A stretch of DNA of 64,000 nucleotides, taken from Glaciimonas immobilis (GTDB lineage Bacteria > Pseudomonadota > Gammaproteobacteria > Burkholderiales > Burkholderiaceae_D). Shown one piece after another: positions 21,417 to 30,348 of the stretch. Each line of letters starts with the position of its first letter. The stretch's first letter is position 1. The stretch lies in NCBI RefSeq assembly GCF_011947285.1, contig NZ_JAAOZT010000009.1, forward strand, positions 434,001 through 498,000, written 5' to 3'. The translations under genes and the position numbers were made by a program. The notes under the pieces were generated by a model, which saw only the letters and a list, made by a program, of their open reading frames with translations, was not told the DNA's origin and searched no databases.

Positions 21417-22355
21417 ATGCATGCCAGTCAATCATATCCAGCGCACGCAGAGCATCCTTTGCATGCCGATTTAATAGCCTTGTCGTCTAGCGACGGTGCG
21501 CAAATTTCCGTGTCGCTACATGGCGGTCATATTTGTTCCTGGCGCACAGCCGATGGTATAGAACGTCTGTTCTTAAGTCCGTTGACAAAGTGGGATGCGC
21601 CGTCTGCGATTCGCGGTGGAATTCCTGTGGTCTTCCCCCAATTTGCCGGTCGCGGTCCGTTGCCCAAGCATGGTTTTGCGCGCACTTCGCAGTGGACTCT
21701 GATCGCCTCTGAACTCCGCGCTAATGGCGAGGGCTTTGTACACATGACGATGTCCGATACGGCCGAAACCAGGTCACAGTTTCCGTTCGCTTTCAAACTT
21801 GACTTACAGGCGAACTTTGCCGGTGCCTCGCTTAGTACCGCGTTGCTGGTGACTAATACCGGTGAGCAATCATTCGATTTTACCTGCGCCTTACATACTT
21901 ACTTAGCCGCCGAGGTGCCTGCCGCAGGGACGCCTGTCGCAGGATCGCCTGCCGCAGGATCGCCTGCCGCAGTACCTTCACAGCCAGCAATCCTCGGCTT
22001 GTCTACATGTCGCTATGAAAATAGTATCCCCGCAGACCCGCTTAATTTTGATGGAAATGGCACATTGCACATTACCTCTGAGGTAGATAGCATTTTCTTT
22101 CAGGCTCCCGCTACGGTGGAATTAGCTACCAGTAATATGGTCATGCAGATTCAGCAGGGCGGATTTGAGGATATCGTGGTGTGGAATCCGTGGGTCGCAG
22201 GCACGGAAAAAATTGGAGATCTGATGCCTGACGCGTACCAACATTTTGTATGCGTTGAAGCGGCTACCATCGAACACCCGGTGACACTCGCGCCGGGGGT
22301 GCAATGGCGTGGTCATCAGGAATTTCTGGTTAAGCCGATCGCGCATGTTGATTGA
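21417..22355 (+). CDS. D-hexose-6-phosphate mutarotase (YeaD-like)
   Basis: An aldose-1-epimerase-fold protein of the glucose-6-phosphate 1-epimerase subfamily, which interconverts alpha and beta sugar phosphates. Family motifs: HGGHICSWRTADG, SAIRGGIPVVFPQF, KHGFARTSQWTL, and the C-terminal IVVWNPWVAG with the catalytic-type region. The start at 21417 has a ggaaggg ribosome binding site about 7 bases upstream. Residues about 167-186 are an Ala/Gly/Pro-rich insertion encoded by a 15-base tandem repeat. It sits between phnCDE and phnGHIJKLM; a role in phosphonate use is not established and it may simply be a neighbour. Confidence 0.88.
   Translation: MHASQSYPAHAEHPLHADLIALSSSDGAQISVSLHGGHICSWRTADGIERLFLSPLTKWDAPSAIRGGIPVVFPQFAGRGPLPKHGFARTSQWTLIASELRANGEGFVHMTMSDTAETRSQFPFAFKLDLQANFAGASLSTALLVTNTGEQSFDFTCALHTYLAAEVPAAGTPVAGSPAAGSPAAVPSQPAILGLSTCRYENSIPADPLNFDGNGTLHITSEVDSIFFQAPATVELATSNMVMQIQQGGFEDIVVWNPWVAGTEKIGDLMPDAYQHFVCVEAATIEHPVTLAPGVQWRGHQEFLVKPIAHVD
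21917..21976 (+). repeat. In-frame 15-base tandem repeat, four units
   Basis: Units of the form gcctgccgcaggatc at 21917-21931, 21932-21946, 21947-21961 and 21962-21976 differ by one to a few bases. The length is a multiple of three, so copy-number change would lengthen or shorten a PAAGS-type linker in the mutarotase without breaking the frame. Confidence 0.85.
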
Positions 22356-22419
22356 TCAGCGTTTGACCAGCATGGATTTACGAGATTTTGAATTAGCGTA
22401 ATCCGTTATCCATAAGTAA

Positions 22420-23844
22420 TCATATTTGCGGACGGCGCAAAATTTCGGATAGCTGGCGTCCCGCAATCTCAATCGCGCCGCTATTGTCGATATACGTAAT
22501 GCCAGCCACTTTCTCGGGGTTGAATCCTGCGCTGCGGAGTAAGCGACTTTGCAGCGCAGCCTCAGATTCGCGTTGTCGATTTTTTATGCGCTTGAGGATT
22601 AATTCTTTATCCGCATAAATCCAGATAATCTGCGCCTCAGGAAATAATTGCTGTAACTGCGGTATGTACGCGCGTGATCCGTTGATGACAACATCTCGAC
22701 CCACTTTTAAATCTGCTTCGATCTTTCTTGCTATGCCGTACCGTGTGTCGTTTGCCTGCCAGTGCAGGCTGAAGTGACCGTCATGCAGGCATAGTTGAAA
22801 CTCATCTTCTGTCATGGCGTGGTGCGCTTCGCTGACGTGGGCGGGACGGGTCACGCAGCGTCTGGCAAAGACGGTTCCGTGATCGTGCGGCAATTGTGCT
22901 TGCACCCATTGCAGCAAGGTATCTTTGCCGACGCCGGATGGTCCGACTACAAAGAATAAGCGGCCTTCGGCGGGTAAATCTGGCACATCTGCACACACCG
23001 TCTCAGCACTTTGCGTGAACGGAAAATGTCGCCACACCATCATCGCCGCGCCCGGTGACGACTCCTTAAAAATCGTCAGGCCATCTATCACTAAGGGCGC
23101 GTCCGATGCAGCGATTGCATCGGCGAAGCATGCATCAGCGGCTGTCTGCAATGCTGCAATATCAGATTTTTCCAACGCTGCAAGGCTATCCGTCAAGGTC
23201 AAATGAAAGCGATATTCCTCTTCTGTATAGGGGTAGCCCCAACGTGAGAGAAGTGCTTCCTGGCGCGCACTTAAGCCAGCCTTGTGCCGCTTGGATAGTT
23301 CGGCATCTGTCGGCGCCGCTCTCAATAAATCGAAATAGCGTACGCATCGCGTAGCGAGGGCACCGATTTGTCTTTTGCTGGCGGCGTTGGTCGTTTGCAG
23401 TGCCAGAAAATGCCCAAGTGCGTGAACGCCTATATCAAGGACAGGAACCGGCTTTTGCCGGGTGGCAAAGAAAGCTGCCATCTTCAGCAGATCCTCTTCC
23501 GAAAATCCTTTTGCTAACCGAAACGGCGCTTTTAATGTGGCGTGAAAGCCATAGCGCTGCGCATCTCTGGTCAGATGACCGAGCGCACCGGGTGATAATT
23601 CTGCAATTTCCGGCTGTATCGACGGCAGGTCGGTGATAGCGTCGCGTCCCAACCATTGGCTGGCTGCGTGCCACCAGTCGGCGTGATGCAGCGGCGCAAA
23701 ATAAATCGCGTATCGCTCCTGCTTTAGGCCGGGAGGCTGACACTCGTTGCCACTATCAGTCCCAATAACCGGGATAGTATCGGGCGCTAGCATCGGTGCG
23801 AGGGATGTCATTGGTATCATTGGCGCTGCTGGGGTCGAAGGCAT
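22420..23844 (-). CDS. phnN: Fusion: DUF1045 2H-phosphoesterase domain + PhnN ribose 1,5-bisphosphokinase
   Basis: Counting from the ATG at 23844 (474 residues; a TTG at 23892 is also possible), residues about 43-260 form a DUF1045 phosphonate-metabolism domain of the 2H phosphoesterase superfamily, with both histidine motifs present: HAT at 101-103 (GFHATLKAPF) and HLT at 214-216 (YRFHLTLTDS). Residues about 295-474 are PhnN, which phosphorylates ribose 1,5-bisphosphate to PRPP, with Walker A GPSGVGKDT at 301-309. The first 40 residues are a low-complexity Pro/Met/Ala stretch. The two functions are usually separate genes. It is divergent from phnG across a 260-base gap. Because no phnP is visible, the 2H domain may open the cyclic ribose phosphate that PhnN's substrate comes from; this is inference. 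Confidence 0.93.
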   Translation of the reverse strand: MPSTPAAPMIPMTSLAPMLAPDTIPVIGTDSGNECQPPGLKQERYAIYFAPLHHADWWHAASQWLGRDAITDLPSIQPEIAELSPGALGHLTRDAQRYGFHATLKAPFRLAKGFSEEDLLKMAAFFATRQKPVPVLDIGVHALGHFLALQTTNAASKRQIGALATRCVRYFDLLRAAPTDAELSKRHKAGLSARQEALLSRWGYPYTEEEYRFHLTLTDSLAALEKSDIAALQTAADACFADAIAASDAPLVIDGLTIFKESSPGAAMMVWRHFPFTQSAETVCADVPDLPAEGRLFFVVGPSGVGKDTLLQWVQAQLPHDHGTVFARRCVTRPAHVSEAHHAMTEDEFQLCLHDGHFSLHWQANDTRYGIARKIEADLKVGRDVVINGSRAYIPQLQQLFPEAQIIWIYADKELILKRIKNRQRESEAALQSRLLRSAGFNPEKVAGITYIDNSGAIEIAGRQLSEILRRPQI

Positions 23845-24106
23845 TGTTGGCAAATCTGTTAAAAAAAGCGCACTGAAAAGAGTCGAATACAACCAATAAA
23901 AATTACCGCCACAATGCTTTGCTGCTGACCTCTGTTGTGCGCCTGTTGTGCGTCAGTGGCTAGGTGTGGCGATAATTGGAATGACTTAAATAGTACTGCT
24001 TAAATGTTACCGCTGATTGACATTGTGACCAATATATTTCGTGTCATAGGGATGGCGCCAGCTTCAATGTCATCAAGCGTTAACATTCCGATGTTTCAAT
24101 GATCGC
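23845..24106. promoter_or_regulatory. Divergent promoter region between the phnN fusion and phnG
   Basis: About 260 non-coding bases between the leftward phnN fusion gene and the rightward phnG operon. Promoters for both should lie here. No regulator gene (phnF or similar) is adjacent. Confidence 0.45.
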
Positions 24107-24583
24107 ATGGAATCAAACACACTTGCTTCGGCGCACATTGCACGCGCGTCATGGATGTCATTACTGGCTAAAGCACCGGGTCCTGTTTTGATCGATGCGG
24201 TTGCTCGTTACACGCGACAACATGGCGTGCTTCCGACGCATATCTGGTTGCGGCGTCCAGAGATTGGACTGGCAATGGTGCGCGCACGTACTGGCGGCAC
24301 CGGTCAGCAGTTTAATCTGGGGGAAATGTCGCTCACGCGTTGTGCGTTGCGTCTTGCCTGCGGTCAAATGGGCGTGTCCTACGTCGCGGGACGGGACGCG
24401 CAACATGCCGAGTGGGCCGCATTATTTGATGCGTTATTGCAGACCGACACCGCGGCGCAGGTTGAGCAAATGATCTTGCTGCCAATCAAAGACGCGCTGG
24501 CTGCGCAACGTGCGGCAGTCGATGCGCAGGCGGCGGTTACCAAGGTCGAATTCATGACGATGGTCCGAGGAGAAAACGAATGA
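24107..24583 (+). CDS. phnG: C-P lyase subunit PhnG
   Basis: PhnG is a small subunit of the PhnGHIJ carbon-phosphorus lyase core complex, which couples ATP to phosphonates and breaks the C-P bond. The 158-residue protein begins with the family-typical ARASWMSLLAKAP and contains RPEIGLAMVRARTGGTGQQFNLGEMSLTRC split across the usual central region. First gene of the phnGHIJKLM operon; its stop overlaps the phnH start by four bases. Confidence 0.95.
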   Translation: MESNTLASAHIARASWMSLLAKAPGPVLIDAVARYTRQHGVLPTHIWLRRPEIGLAMVRARTGGTGQQFNLGEMSLTRCALRLACGQMGVSYVAGRDAQHAEWAALFDALLQTDTAAQVEQMILLPIKDALAAQRAAVDAQAAVTKVEFMTMVRGENE

Positions 24584-25191
24584 GTGCCCTTCCAGAAGTC
24601 GCGCTGCTACCAGCGTGGGACGATCCGGTCCGCGAGTCCCAGGCTACTTTCCGTGCCATTTTGAAGGCGTTGTCGGAGCCAGGATTGGTCCAGACTATTG
24701 GTGCCGATATCGAATTTCCGCCGCCGCTATTTTTATCGACCACCGCACTTTGCCTTGCGCTGGCAGATGTGGAAACCCCGGTATGGCTGGACCCAGGCGC
24801 TGACACAAACTCGCTTAACGCCTACTTGCGCTTTCATTGCGGTTGTCCATTGGTGGAAGATCTGGCGCAGGCGAGCTTTGCAGTGGTGACCGATCCGCAG
24901 CAATTGGAGAGCGAACACTTCTTCTCGCAATTTTCGCTCGGGACGATGGAATATCCTGATCGTTCGGCCATGTTATTTTTGCAGGTACCCGATTTAACCG
25001 GTGGGCCACAGCGTGTTTTCAGCGGCCCCGGGATTGATGGTCAGCGTGCGGTACGCGTAGCGGGCTTGCCAGTCAATTTCGATGCAATGTGGCAAAAAAA
25101 TGTCGATGGATTTCCACGCGGAATCGATTTGATATTTTGTCACGGACCACACATTCTTGGCCTGCCACGCACCACCAGAATTGTTAACTGA
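24580..25191 (+). CDS. phnH: C-P lyase subunit PhnH
   Basis: PhnH is a homodimeric core subunit of carbon-phosphorus lyase. The 203-residue length and motifs (AWDDPVRESQATFRAILKAL, TPVWLDPG, GTMEYPDRSAML, LTGGPQRVFSGPGI, DGFPRGIDLIF) fit the family. The ATGA overlap with phnG indicates translational coupling; an agga sequence lies just upstream of the start. Confidence 0.96.
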   Translation: MSALPEVALLPAWDDPVRESQATFRAILKALSEPGLVQTIGADIEFPPPLFLSTTALCLALADVETPVWLDPGADTNSLNAYLRFHCGCPLVEDLAQASFAVVTDPQQLESEHFFSQFSLGTMEYPDRSAMLFLQVPDLTGGPQRVFSGPGIDGQRAVRVAGLPVNFDAMWQKNVDGFPRGIDLIFCHGPHILGLPRTTRIVN

Positions 25192-25237
25192 AAGCGGGGA
25201 CCGGCACCGCAACCACGCCAGCTAATGGAGTAAATTT

Positions 25238-26440
25238 ATGTATGTTGCAGTCAAAGGTGGCGAGAAAGCCATCGAAGAATCGTATCTGGCCTTAGCGCGG
25301 GTCCGCCGCGGCGATCCGGCGCTGCCTGAAATATCGATAGACCAGATACGTGAACAAATGCCACTGGCGGTCGCGCGCGTGATGACTGAAGGGTCGTTGT
25401 ATGACCGCGATCTGGCGGCGCTGGCGATCAAGCAGGCCAGCGGCGATTTGATTGAAGCGATATTTTTGTTGCGCGCTTACCGGACCACGCTGCCGCGATT
25501 GTTATCTACGGTGCCAATCGACACCGCAAAGATGGCAATTGAGCGACGAATCTCGGGGACATTTAAAGACGTACCGGGCGGTCAGATATTGGGCGCGACT
25601 TACGACTATACGCAGCGTCTTTTGGACTTTTCACTGGCTGCAGAAGCGACCTTGCAGGTCAGCCCGCAGAGCACGACAACGCCACCATCCTGCGTTGATA
25701 CGGTACCAGAGGGCGCGGCCAGCATGACAGCGACCGCCGCTATGCCGCGCGTACTGGACTTTCTCAATGCCGAAGGGTTGATTGAGCAGGAGTCAATTCC
25801 GGCAGGTGATCCGGCACCGGGCGACTTAACCCGCGACCCGCTTGAGTTCCCGGCACAACGCGATATCCGCTTGCAAAATCTGGCCCGAGCGGATGAAGGG
25901 TTCGTTCTTTCTATGGCCTATTCTACTCAGCGCGGTTACGCTAATAGTCATCCGTTCGCTGGCGAAATCCGGCACGGAAAAGTGAGTGTAGAAGTAGTGC
26001 CGGAAGAGCTTGGTTTTGCTATCGAGATTGGCGACATCGAAATCACTGAATGTCAGATGGTGAATAAATTTGCAGGTTCGCACACGGAGCCGGCGCGCTT
26101 CACGCGCGGTTATGGATTAACCTTTGGCTACAACGAGCGGAAGGTCATCGCGATGGGATTGATGGACCGCACCTTGCGTTGTCAGGAATTGGGTGAAGAG
26201 GCCAGCTCGCCAGCGCAAATGGCCGAATTTGTGTTGTACCACTCGGACAATGTGGAGGCGTCCGGATTTTTGCAGCATTTGAAGTTGCCGCATTATGTTG
26301 ACTTTCAGGCAGAGCTTAATTTGATCCGTGCATTACGTCGCCAAACCGCGGATGTTATGGATGCCGCTCCGGCAGTCACCCAAAATAACCACGCAGATGA
26401 CGCCAATGCCAATGGCGCACGATTCGATAAGGCCGCATGA
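25238..26440 (+). CDS. phnI: C-P lyase subunit PhnI
   Basis: PhnI is the nucleosidase-like subunit that, with PhnG and PhnH, joins phosphonate to the ribose of ATP while releasing adenine. The 400-residue protein starts MYVAVKGGEKAIEESY and contains QIREQMPLAVARVMTEGSLYD, VPGGQILGATYDYTQRLLDF and the C-terminal FTRGYGLTFGYNERK and HSDNVEASGFLQHLKLPHY blocks typical of PhnI. It is slightly longer than the usual protein because of an Asn/Ala-rich tail. A ggag ribosome binding site precedes the ATG, and the stop overlaps phnJ. Confidence 0.97.
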   Translation: MYVAVKGGEKAIEESYLALARVRRGDPALPEISIDQIREQMPLAVARVMTEGSLYDRDLAALAIKQASGDLIEAIFLLRAYRTTLPRLLSTVPIDTAKMAIERRISGTFKDVPGGQILGATYDYTQRLLDFSLAAEATLQVSPQSTTTPPSCVDTVPEGAASMTATAAMPRVLDFLNAEGLIEQESIPAGDPAPGDLTRDPLEFPAQRDIRLQNLARADEGFVLSMAYSTQRGYANSHPFAGEIRHGKVSVEVVPEELGFAIEIGDIEITECQMVNKFAGSHTEPARFTRGYGLTFGYNERKVIAMGLMDRTLRCQELGEEASSPAQMAEFVLYHSDNVEASGFLQHLKLPHYVDFQAELNLIRALRRQTADVMDAAPAVTQNNHADDANANGARFDKAA

Positions 26441-27354
26441 TGGAGGCCCCGACTATTGCGTTGCCGCAGTCGCCGCAATCTTTACACTTCATGCCAGCGG
26501 TGCAGCCAGAACCCGGCTATAACTTCGCCTATCTGGATGAACAAACCAAGCGCATGATCCGTCGCGCCATCTTGAAGGCGGTTGCGATTCCCGGCTATCA
26601 GGTGCCTTTTGGTGGCCGTGAAATGCCATTGCCTTACGGCTGGGGCACTGGCGGTATCCAGGTCACCGCCGCAGTAATCGGCCGGAATGACGTGTTGAAG
26701 GTGATTGATCAAGGCTCGGACGATACCACCAACGCGGTTAATATTCGTCGCTTTTTCCGACGTACCACCGGCGTGGCGACAACCGAGCGCACGACCGAGG
26801 CGACATTGATTCAAACCCGTCATCGTATCCCCGAAACACCGCTATCCCCAGGGCAAATAATGATCTATCAGGTGCCGATTCCCGAGCCGTTACGCTGGTT
26901 GGAACCAAGCGAGCAGCAGACCCGTAAATTGCACGCGATGGCCGACTACGGTCTCATGAGCGTTGAGTTGTATGAGGATATTGCGCGCATGGGTAAAATT
27001 GCGACGGCCTACGATTATCCGGTGGTGGTCAATGATCGGTATATGATGCGTCCGTCGCCTATTCCTAAGTTCGATAATCCCAAGCTTGATCATAGTCCGG
27101 CGCTGCAAATTTTCGGCGCTGGTCGTGAAAAACGGATCTATGCGGTGCCGCCTTACACATCGGTTAAAAGTCTCGATTTTGAAGACTATCCGTTCGAGAT
27201 CGAGAAGTGGGATCACTGTTGCAGCTTATGCGGCGCGGAGGAAAGTTTCCTTGACGAGATCATTGTCGACGACCATGGCGCACGCATGTATGTGTGCAGC
27301 GATACCGATTATTGTCAGCAGCGGGTGGTCGCACAAACGCCGCAAAAATCATGA
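26437..27354 (+). CDS. phnJ: C-P lyase radical SAM subunit PhnJ
   Basis: PhnJ is the 4Fe-4S radical-SAM enzyme that cleaves the carbon-phosphorus bond of ribose 1-phosphonate 5-phosphate, yielding the 1,2-cyclic phosphate and an alkane. Four cysteines at 262, 265, 287 and 293 have the same spacing as the essential cysteines of the E. coli enzyme (241, 244, 266, 272), in the contexts CSLCG and CSDTDYC. The N-terminal half holds YNFAYLDEQTKRMIRRAILK and GGREMPLPYGWGTGG, also typical. ATGA overlaps couple it to phnI and phnK. Confidence 0.98.
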   Translation: MMEAPTIALPQSPQSLHFMPAVQPEPGYNFAYLDEQTKRMIRRAILKAVAIPGYQVPFGGREMPLPYGWGTGGIQVTAAVIGRNDVLKVIDQGSDDTTNAVNIRRFFRRTTGVATTERTTEATLIQTRHRIPETPLSPGQIMIYQVPIPEPLRWLEPSEQQTRKLHAMADYGLMSVELYEDIARMGKIATAYDYPVVVNDRYMMRPSPIPKFDNPKLDHSPALQIFGAGREKRIYAVPPYTSVKSLDFEDYPFEIEKWDHCCSLCGAEESFLDEIIVDDHGARMYVCSDTDYCQQRVVAQTPQKS

Positions 27355-28160
27355 TCCCCGATATTTCTTCTCCTTTATCTTTGCCTTTGTCTTCTCCTCT
27401 ACTAGCGGTTGAAAACTTGACGCATCGCTTCGGTGCGTTATCAGCCTGCGAGAATATTAATTTGCAGCTTTATCCGGGCGAGGTCCTGGGTATTGTTGGT
27501 GAGTCCGGCTCCGGTAAAAGTACCTTGCTGAACTGTCTGGCGGGCCATCTGGCACCGAGCGAGGGCCGGGTAATGTTTTCTACGCGGCATGAAGGCGTGG
27601 TCGATTTATATAAAATCAGCGAAGCGCGGCGGCGCTTGTTATCGCGCACCGACTGGGGCTTCGTACATCAAAGTGCGCGCGATGGATTACGGGCAAATGT
27701 ATCGGCAGGCGCGAACGTGGGCGAGCGCTTGATGGCGATTGGCGCGCGCCATTACGGCAATATCCGTGAAGAGGCCTTGCATTGGCTGGATCGGGTGGAA
27801 ATCGATGCTAATCGGATTGATGATCTGCCGCGTCATTTTTCGGGTGGTATGCAGCAGCGTTTGCAAATTGCGCGCAATCTGGTGACTAAGCCACGCTTAA
27901 TTTTTATGGACGAGCCGACCGCAAGTCTTGATGTGTCGGTGCAGGCGCGGTTACTGGATTTGCTGCGCCAGCTGGTATCCCAATTGCACGTCGCTGCGGT
28001 GATCGTTACGCATGATCTGGCAGTGGCAAGATTGTTGGCGCACCGATTAATGGTCATGCGTCAGGGGCAGGTGGTTGAGCAGGGTTTGACGGATCAGGTA
28101 CTTGATGACCCGCAACACCCTTATACACAGTTACTAGTCTCGTCAGTTTTACAGGCATGA
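27351..28160 (+). CDS. phnK: C-P lyase ABC-type ATPase PhnK
   Basis: PhnK is an ABC ATPase that binds the C-P lyase core rather than a membrane permease. Walker A GESGSGKST, signature SGGMQQRLQIARNL, Walker B LIFMDEPTASLD and switch His (VIVTHDL) are present, with the PhnK-typical DWGFVHQSARDGLR at the Q-loop. The ATG at 27351 overlaps the phnJ stop (ATGA) and gives 269 residues; an in-frame start 57 bases upstream lies inside phnJ and is unlikely. Confidence 0.96.
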   Translation: MIPDISSPLSLPLSSPLLAVENLTHRFGALSACENINLQLYPGEVLGIVGESGSGKSTLLNCLAGHLAPSEGRVMFSTRHEGVVDLYKISEARRRLLSRTDWGFVHQSARDGLRANVSAGANVGERLMAIGARHYGNIREEALHWLDRVEIDANRIDDLPRHFSGGMQQRLQIARNLVTKPRLIFMDEPTASLDVSVQARLLDLLRQLVSQLHVAAVIVTHDLAVARLLAHRLMVMRQGQVVEQGLTDQVLDDPQHPYTQLLVSSVLQA

Positions 28161-28164
28161 GAAC

Positions 28165-28917
28165 ATGGATGGTAATCGGATGAAGCCATTAAGACAGATT
28201 GAAGTAAGAAACCTTTCAAAAGAATTCGTATTGCATCTGCAAGATGGCTTGCACATGCCGATTTTTTCTTTGGTCGACATGGATGTTGACGGCGGTGAGT
28301 GCGTAGTTATTCATGCACCCTCTGGCGCGGGCAAGAGTACCTTGCTGCGTTGCCTGTACGCGAACTATCGCGCCAGTAGCGGCAGCGTCAATATCCGGCA
28401 TGTGCCAGATCGCAATGGTGGTGGAGATGGCGACTGGGTGGATTTAACCACAGCATCGCCACAGCAGATTCACGCCGTACGACGTACGACGCTCGGCTTT
28501 GTCACGCAGTTTTTGCGCGTGATACCACGCATCACTACGCTTGATCTGGTGGCCGAGCCGTTGATCAGTCGAGGCATGGCCGTCGACGAGGCGCAGGATC
28601 AGGCTAAGTCGTGGCTCGCCAGATTGAAAATTGCGCCGCGGCTATGGCAAGTGCCACCGGCGACGTTTTCTGGCGGAGAGCAACAACGCGTCAATATCGC
28701 CCGCACACTGATCAGCGATTTTCCGATATTGTTGCTTGACGAGCCGACTGCCTCGCTAGACGAAGGCAATCGCGATACCGTCATCGCGATGATTCAGGAG
28801 GCTTGTGATCGTGGCACCGCAGTGGTGGGCATCTTTCACGACGAATACGTACGGCGCGCTTTGGCTACCCGGTTGTTTCCGCTAGAGGCAATACAATCGG
28901 TAGCAATGGAAGCGTAA
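28165..28917 (+). CDS. phnL: C-P lyase ABC-type ATPase PhnL
   Basis: PhnL is the second ABC ATPase of the C-P lyase system and pairs with PhnK on the core complex. Motifs: Walker A APSGAGKST, LGFVTQFLRVIPRI at the Q-loop, signature FSGGEQQRVNIART, Walker B ILLLDEPTASLD and switch GIFHDEYV, all PhnL-like. The start at 28165 is four bases after the phnK stop; an ATG at 28180 is an alternative. Confidence 0.96.
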   Translation: MDGNRMKPLRQIEVRNLSKEFVLHLQDGLHMPIFSLVDMDVDGGECVVIHAPSGAGKSTLLRCLYANYRASSGSVNIRHVPDRNGGGDGDWVDLTTASPQQIHAVRRTTLGFVTQFLRVIPRITTLDLVAEPLISRGMAVDEAQDQAKSWLARLKIAPRLWQVPPATFSGGEQQRVNIARTLISDFPILLLDEPTASLDEGNRDTVIAMIQEACDRGTAVVGIFHDEYVRRALATRLFPLEAIQSVAMEA

Positions 28918-29137
28918 ATTTACGCTTGTGGCATCATTACCAGATTGTTCGCGGCACTTCAAAAACCGCGGTCCGTAATGTGGGGCTTGTAACTGCTTTT
29001 TAGCTGCGCTTTTATTTGCGCTTTTATTTGCGTTTATAGTAGCGGTTGGAAGCTGCATAATCAGCAGCACAAACAGCTGAATTTTATTGGCACAAACGGC
29101 TGAACGAATGGCTAACTTTTAATCATCTATATCTATT
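28918..29137 (+). other. Spacer between phnL and phnM
   Basis: A 220-base gap with short direct repeats: cttttatttgcg appears in two neighbouring copies near 29009-29031, and a cacaaac(a/g)gctga block occurs twice near 29069 and 29092. No gene is apparent. phnM may have its own promoter here. Confidence 0.3.
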
Positions 29138-30271
29138 ATGACCGCAATCTTCGCCATCAAAAACGCGCGTATCGTCGGCTCGGAAGAGCACTTTATCGGC
29201 AACCTATCTGTTGCCGATGGCATTATCAACGAGCTCTCCGCTGGTGCATCGCAAGTGGGAGAGGATTGGGATGGCGACTATTTGATTCCAGGCCTGGTCG
29301 AGCTACATACTGATAATCTTGAAAAACACTTGATGCCGCGTCCCAAAGTTAACTGGCCGATATTGCCAGCTATTCTAGCCCATGACGCGCAGATTGCAGC
29401 AGCGGGGATCACGACGGTTCTGGACGCACTGGGGGTTGGTGATATTGACCCCGAAAGCGTGCGCAGTACCATGCTGGCAGCTTGTGTGACGAACCTGCAA
29501 CAGGCGCGTGCTAACGGCTTGCTGCGCGTTGAACATTATTTGCATCTGCGACTGGAACTGGCAGAAGAAAACCTGCTCGACATGTTCTCGCCTTTCGTGA
29601 ATGACCCGACCCTGAAGTTGGTGTCATTGATGGACCACACCCCCGGCCAGCGGCAATGGACGGACCTCAGCCACTACCGGATATATACTACTGGCAAGCG
29701 TGGATGGAGCAACGAAAAAGTCGATGCGATGCTGGAGGACATGCGCGAGCGCCAGGTCCGCTACGCAGACGATAATCGTCGTCGCATCGTCGAGAGTTGC
29801 AATGCCATTGGTAAGCCTATGGCGACCCATGACGACACCACTATTGCGCACGTAACCGCAGGGTTTGCAGAGGGTATCAAAATTTGCGAGTTTCCGACCA
29901 CCATGATTGCAGCACAGACTGCGCGCAAGCACGGTTTAGGCACCATTATGGGCGCGCCAAACGTGGTGCGCGGCGGATCCCACTCAGGCAACGTCTCTGC
30001 GGCTGAGCTGGCACGCGCAGATTTACTGGATGTACTGTCATCAGATTACGTTCCGGCCAGCTTGTTGCACGCTGCCTTTTTGTTGCAAAAAGAAGGTTAC
30101 AGCCTGCCGAAAGCTATCAATACTGTATCGCGTAATCCAGCGCGCATGATCGGGTTTGAGGACCGTGGTGAAATCGCTCCCGGTTTGCGTGGCGATTTTC
30201 TACGGGTGCGCGTGGTCGATGACATCCCCGTGATTTTGCAAGTATGGAAATCGGGTCAGCGCGCAATATAA
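29138..30271 (+). CDS. phnM: Alpha-D-ribose 1-methylphosphonate 5-triphosphate diphosphatase PhnM
   Basis: PhnM removes pyrophosphate from the triphosphate made by PhnGHI, giving the PhnJ substrate. The 377-residue amidohydrolase-fold protein has the metal-binding start DYLIPGLVELHTDNLEKH, HDAQIAAAGITTVLDAL, MDHTPGQRQW, ATHDDTTIAH and the C-terminal SSDYVPASLLHAAFLLQ typical of PhnM. It is the last phn gene in the series; about 80 bases later the degraded IS5-type element begins. Confidence 0.97.
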   Translation: MTAIFAIKNARIVGSEEHFIGNLSVADGIINELSAGASQVGEDWDGDYLIPGLVELHTDNLEKHLMPRPKVNWPILPAILAHDAQIAAAGITTVLDALGVGDIDPESVRSTMLAACVTNLQQARANGLLRVEHYLHLRLELAEENLLDMFSPFVNDPTLKLVSLMDHTPGQRQWTDLSHYRIYTTGKRGWSNEKVDAMLEDMRERQVRYADDNRRRIVESCNAIGKPMATHDDTTIAHVTAGFAEGIKICEFPTTMIAAQTARKHGLGTIMGAPNVVRGGSHSGNVSAAELARADLLDVLSSDYVPASLLHAAFLLQKEGYSLPKAINTVSRNPARMIGFEDRGEIAPGLRGDFLRVRVVDDIPVILQVWKSGQRAI

Positions 30272-30348
30272 AATATGTTTCCCAAGCCTATTGAGATGCG
30301 ATTTGGGGGAAGGTATCTCGTGAGTCATATATGCATGGCCCCTAAATA

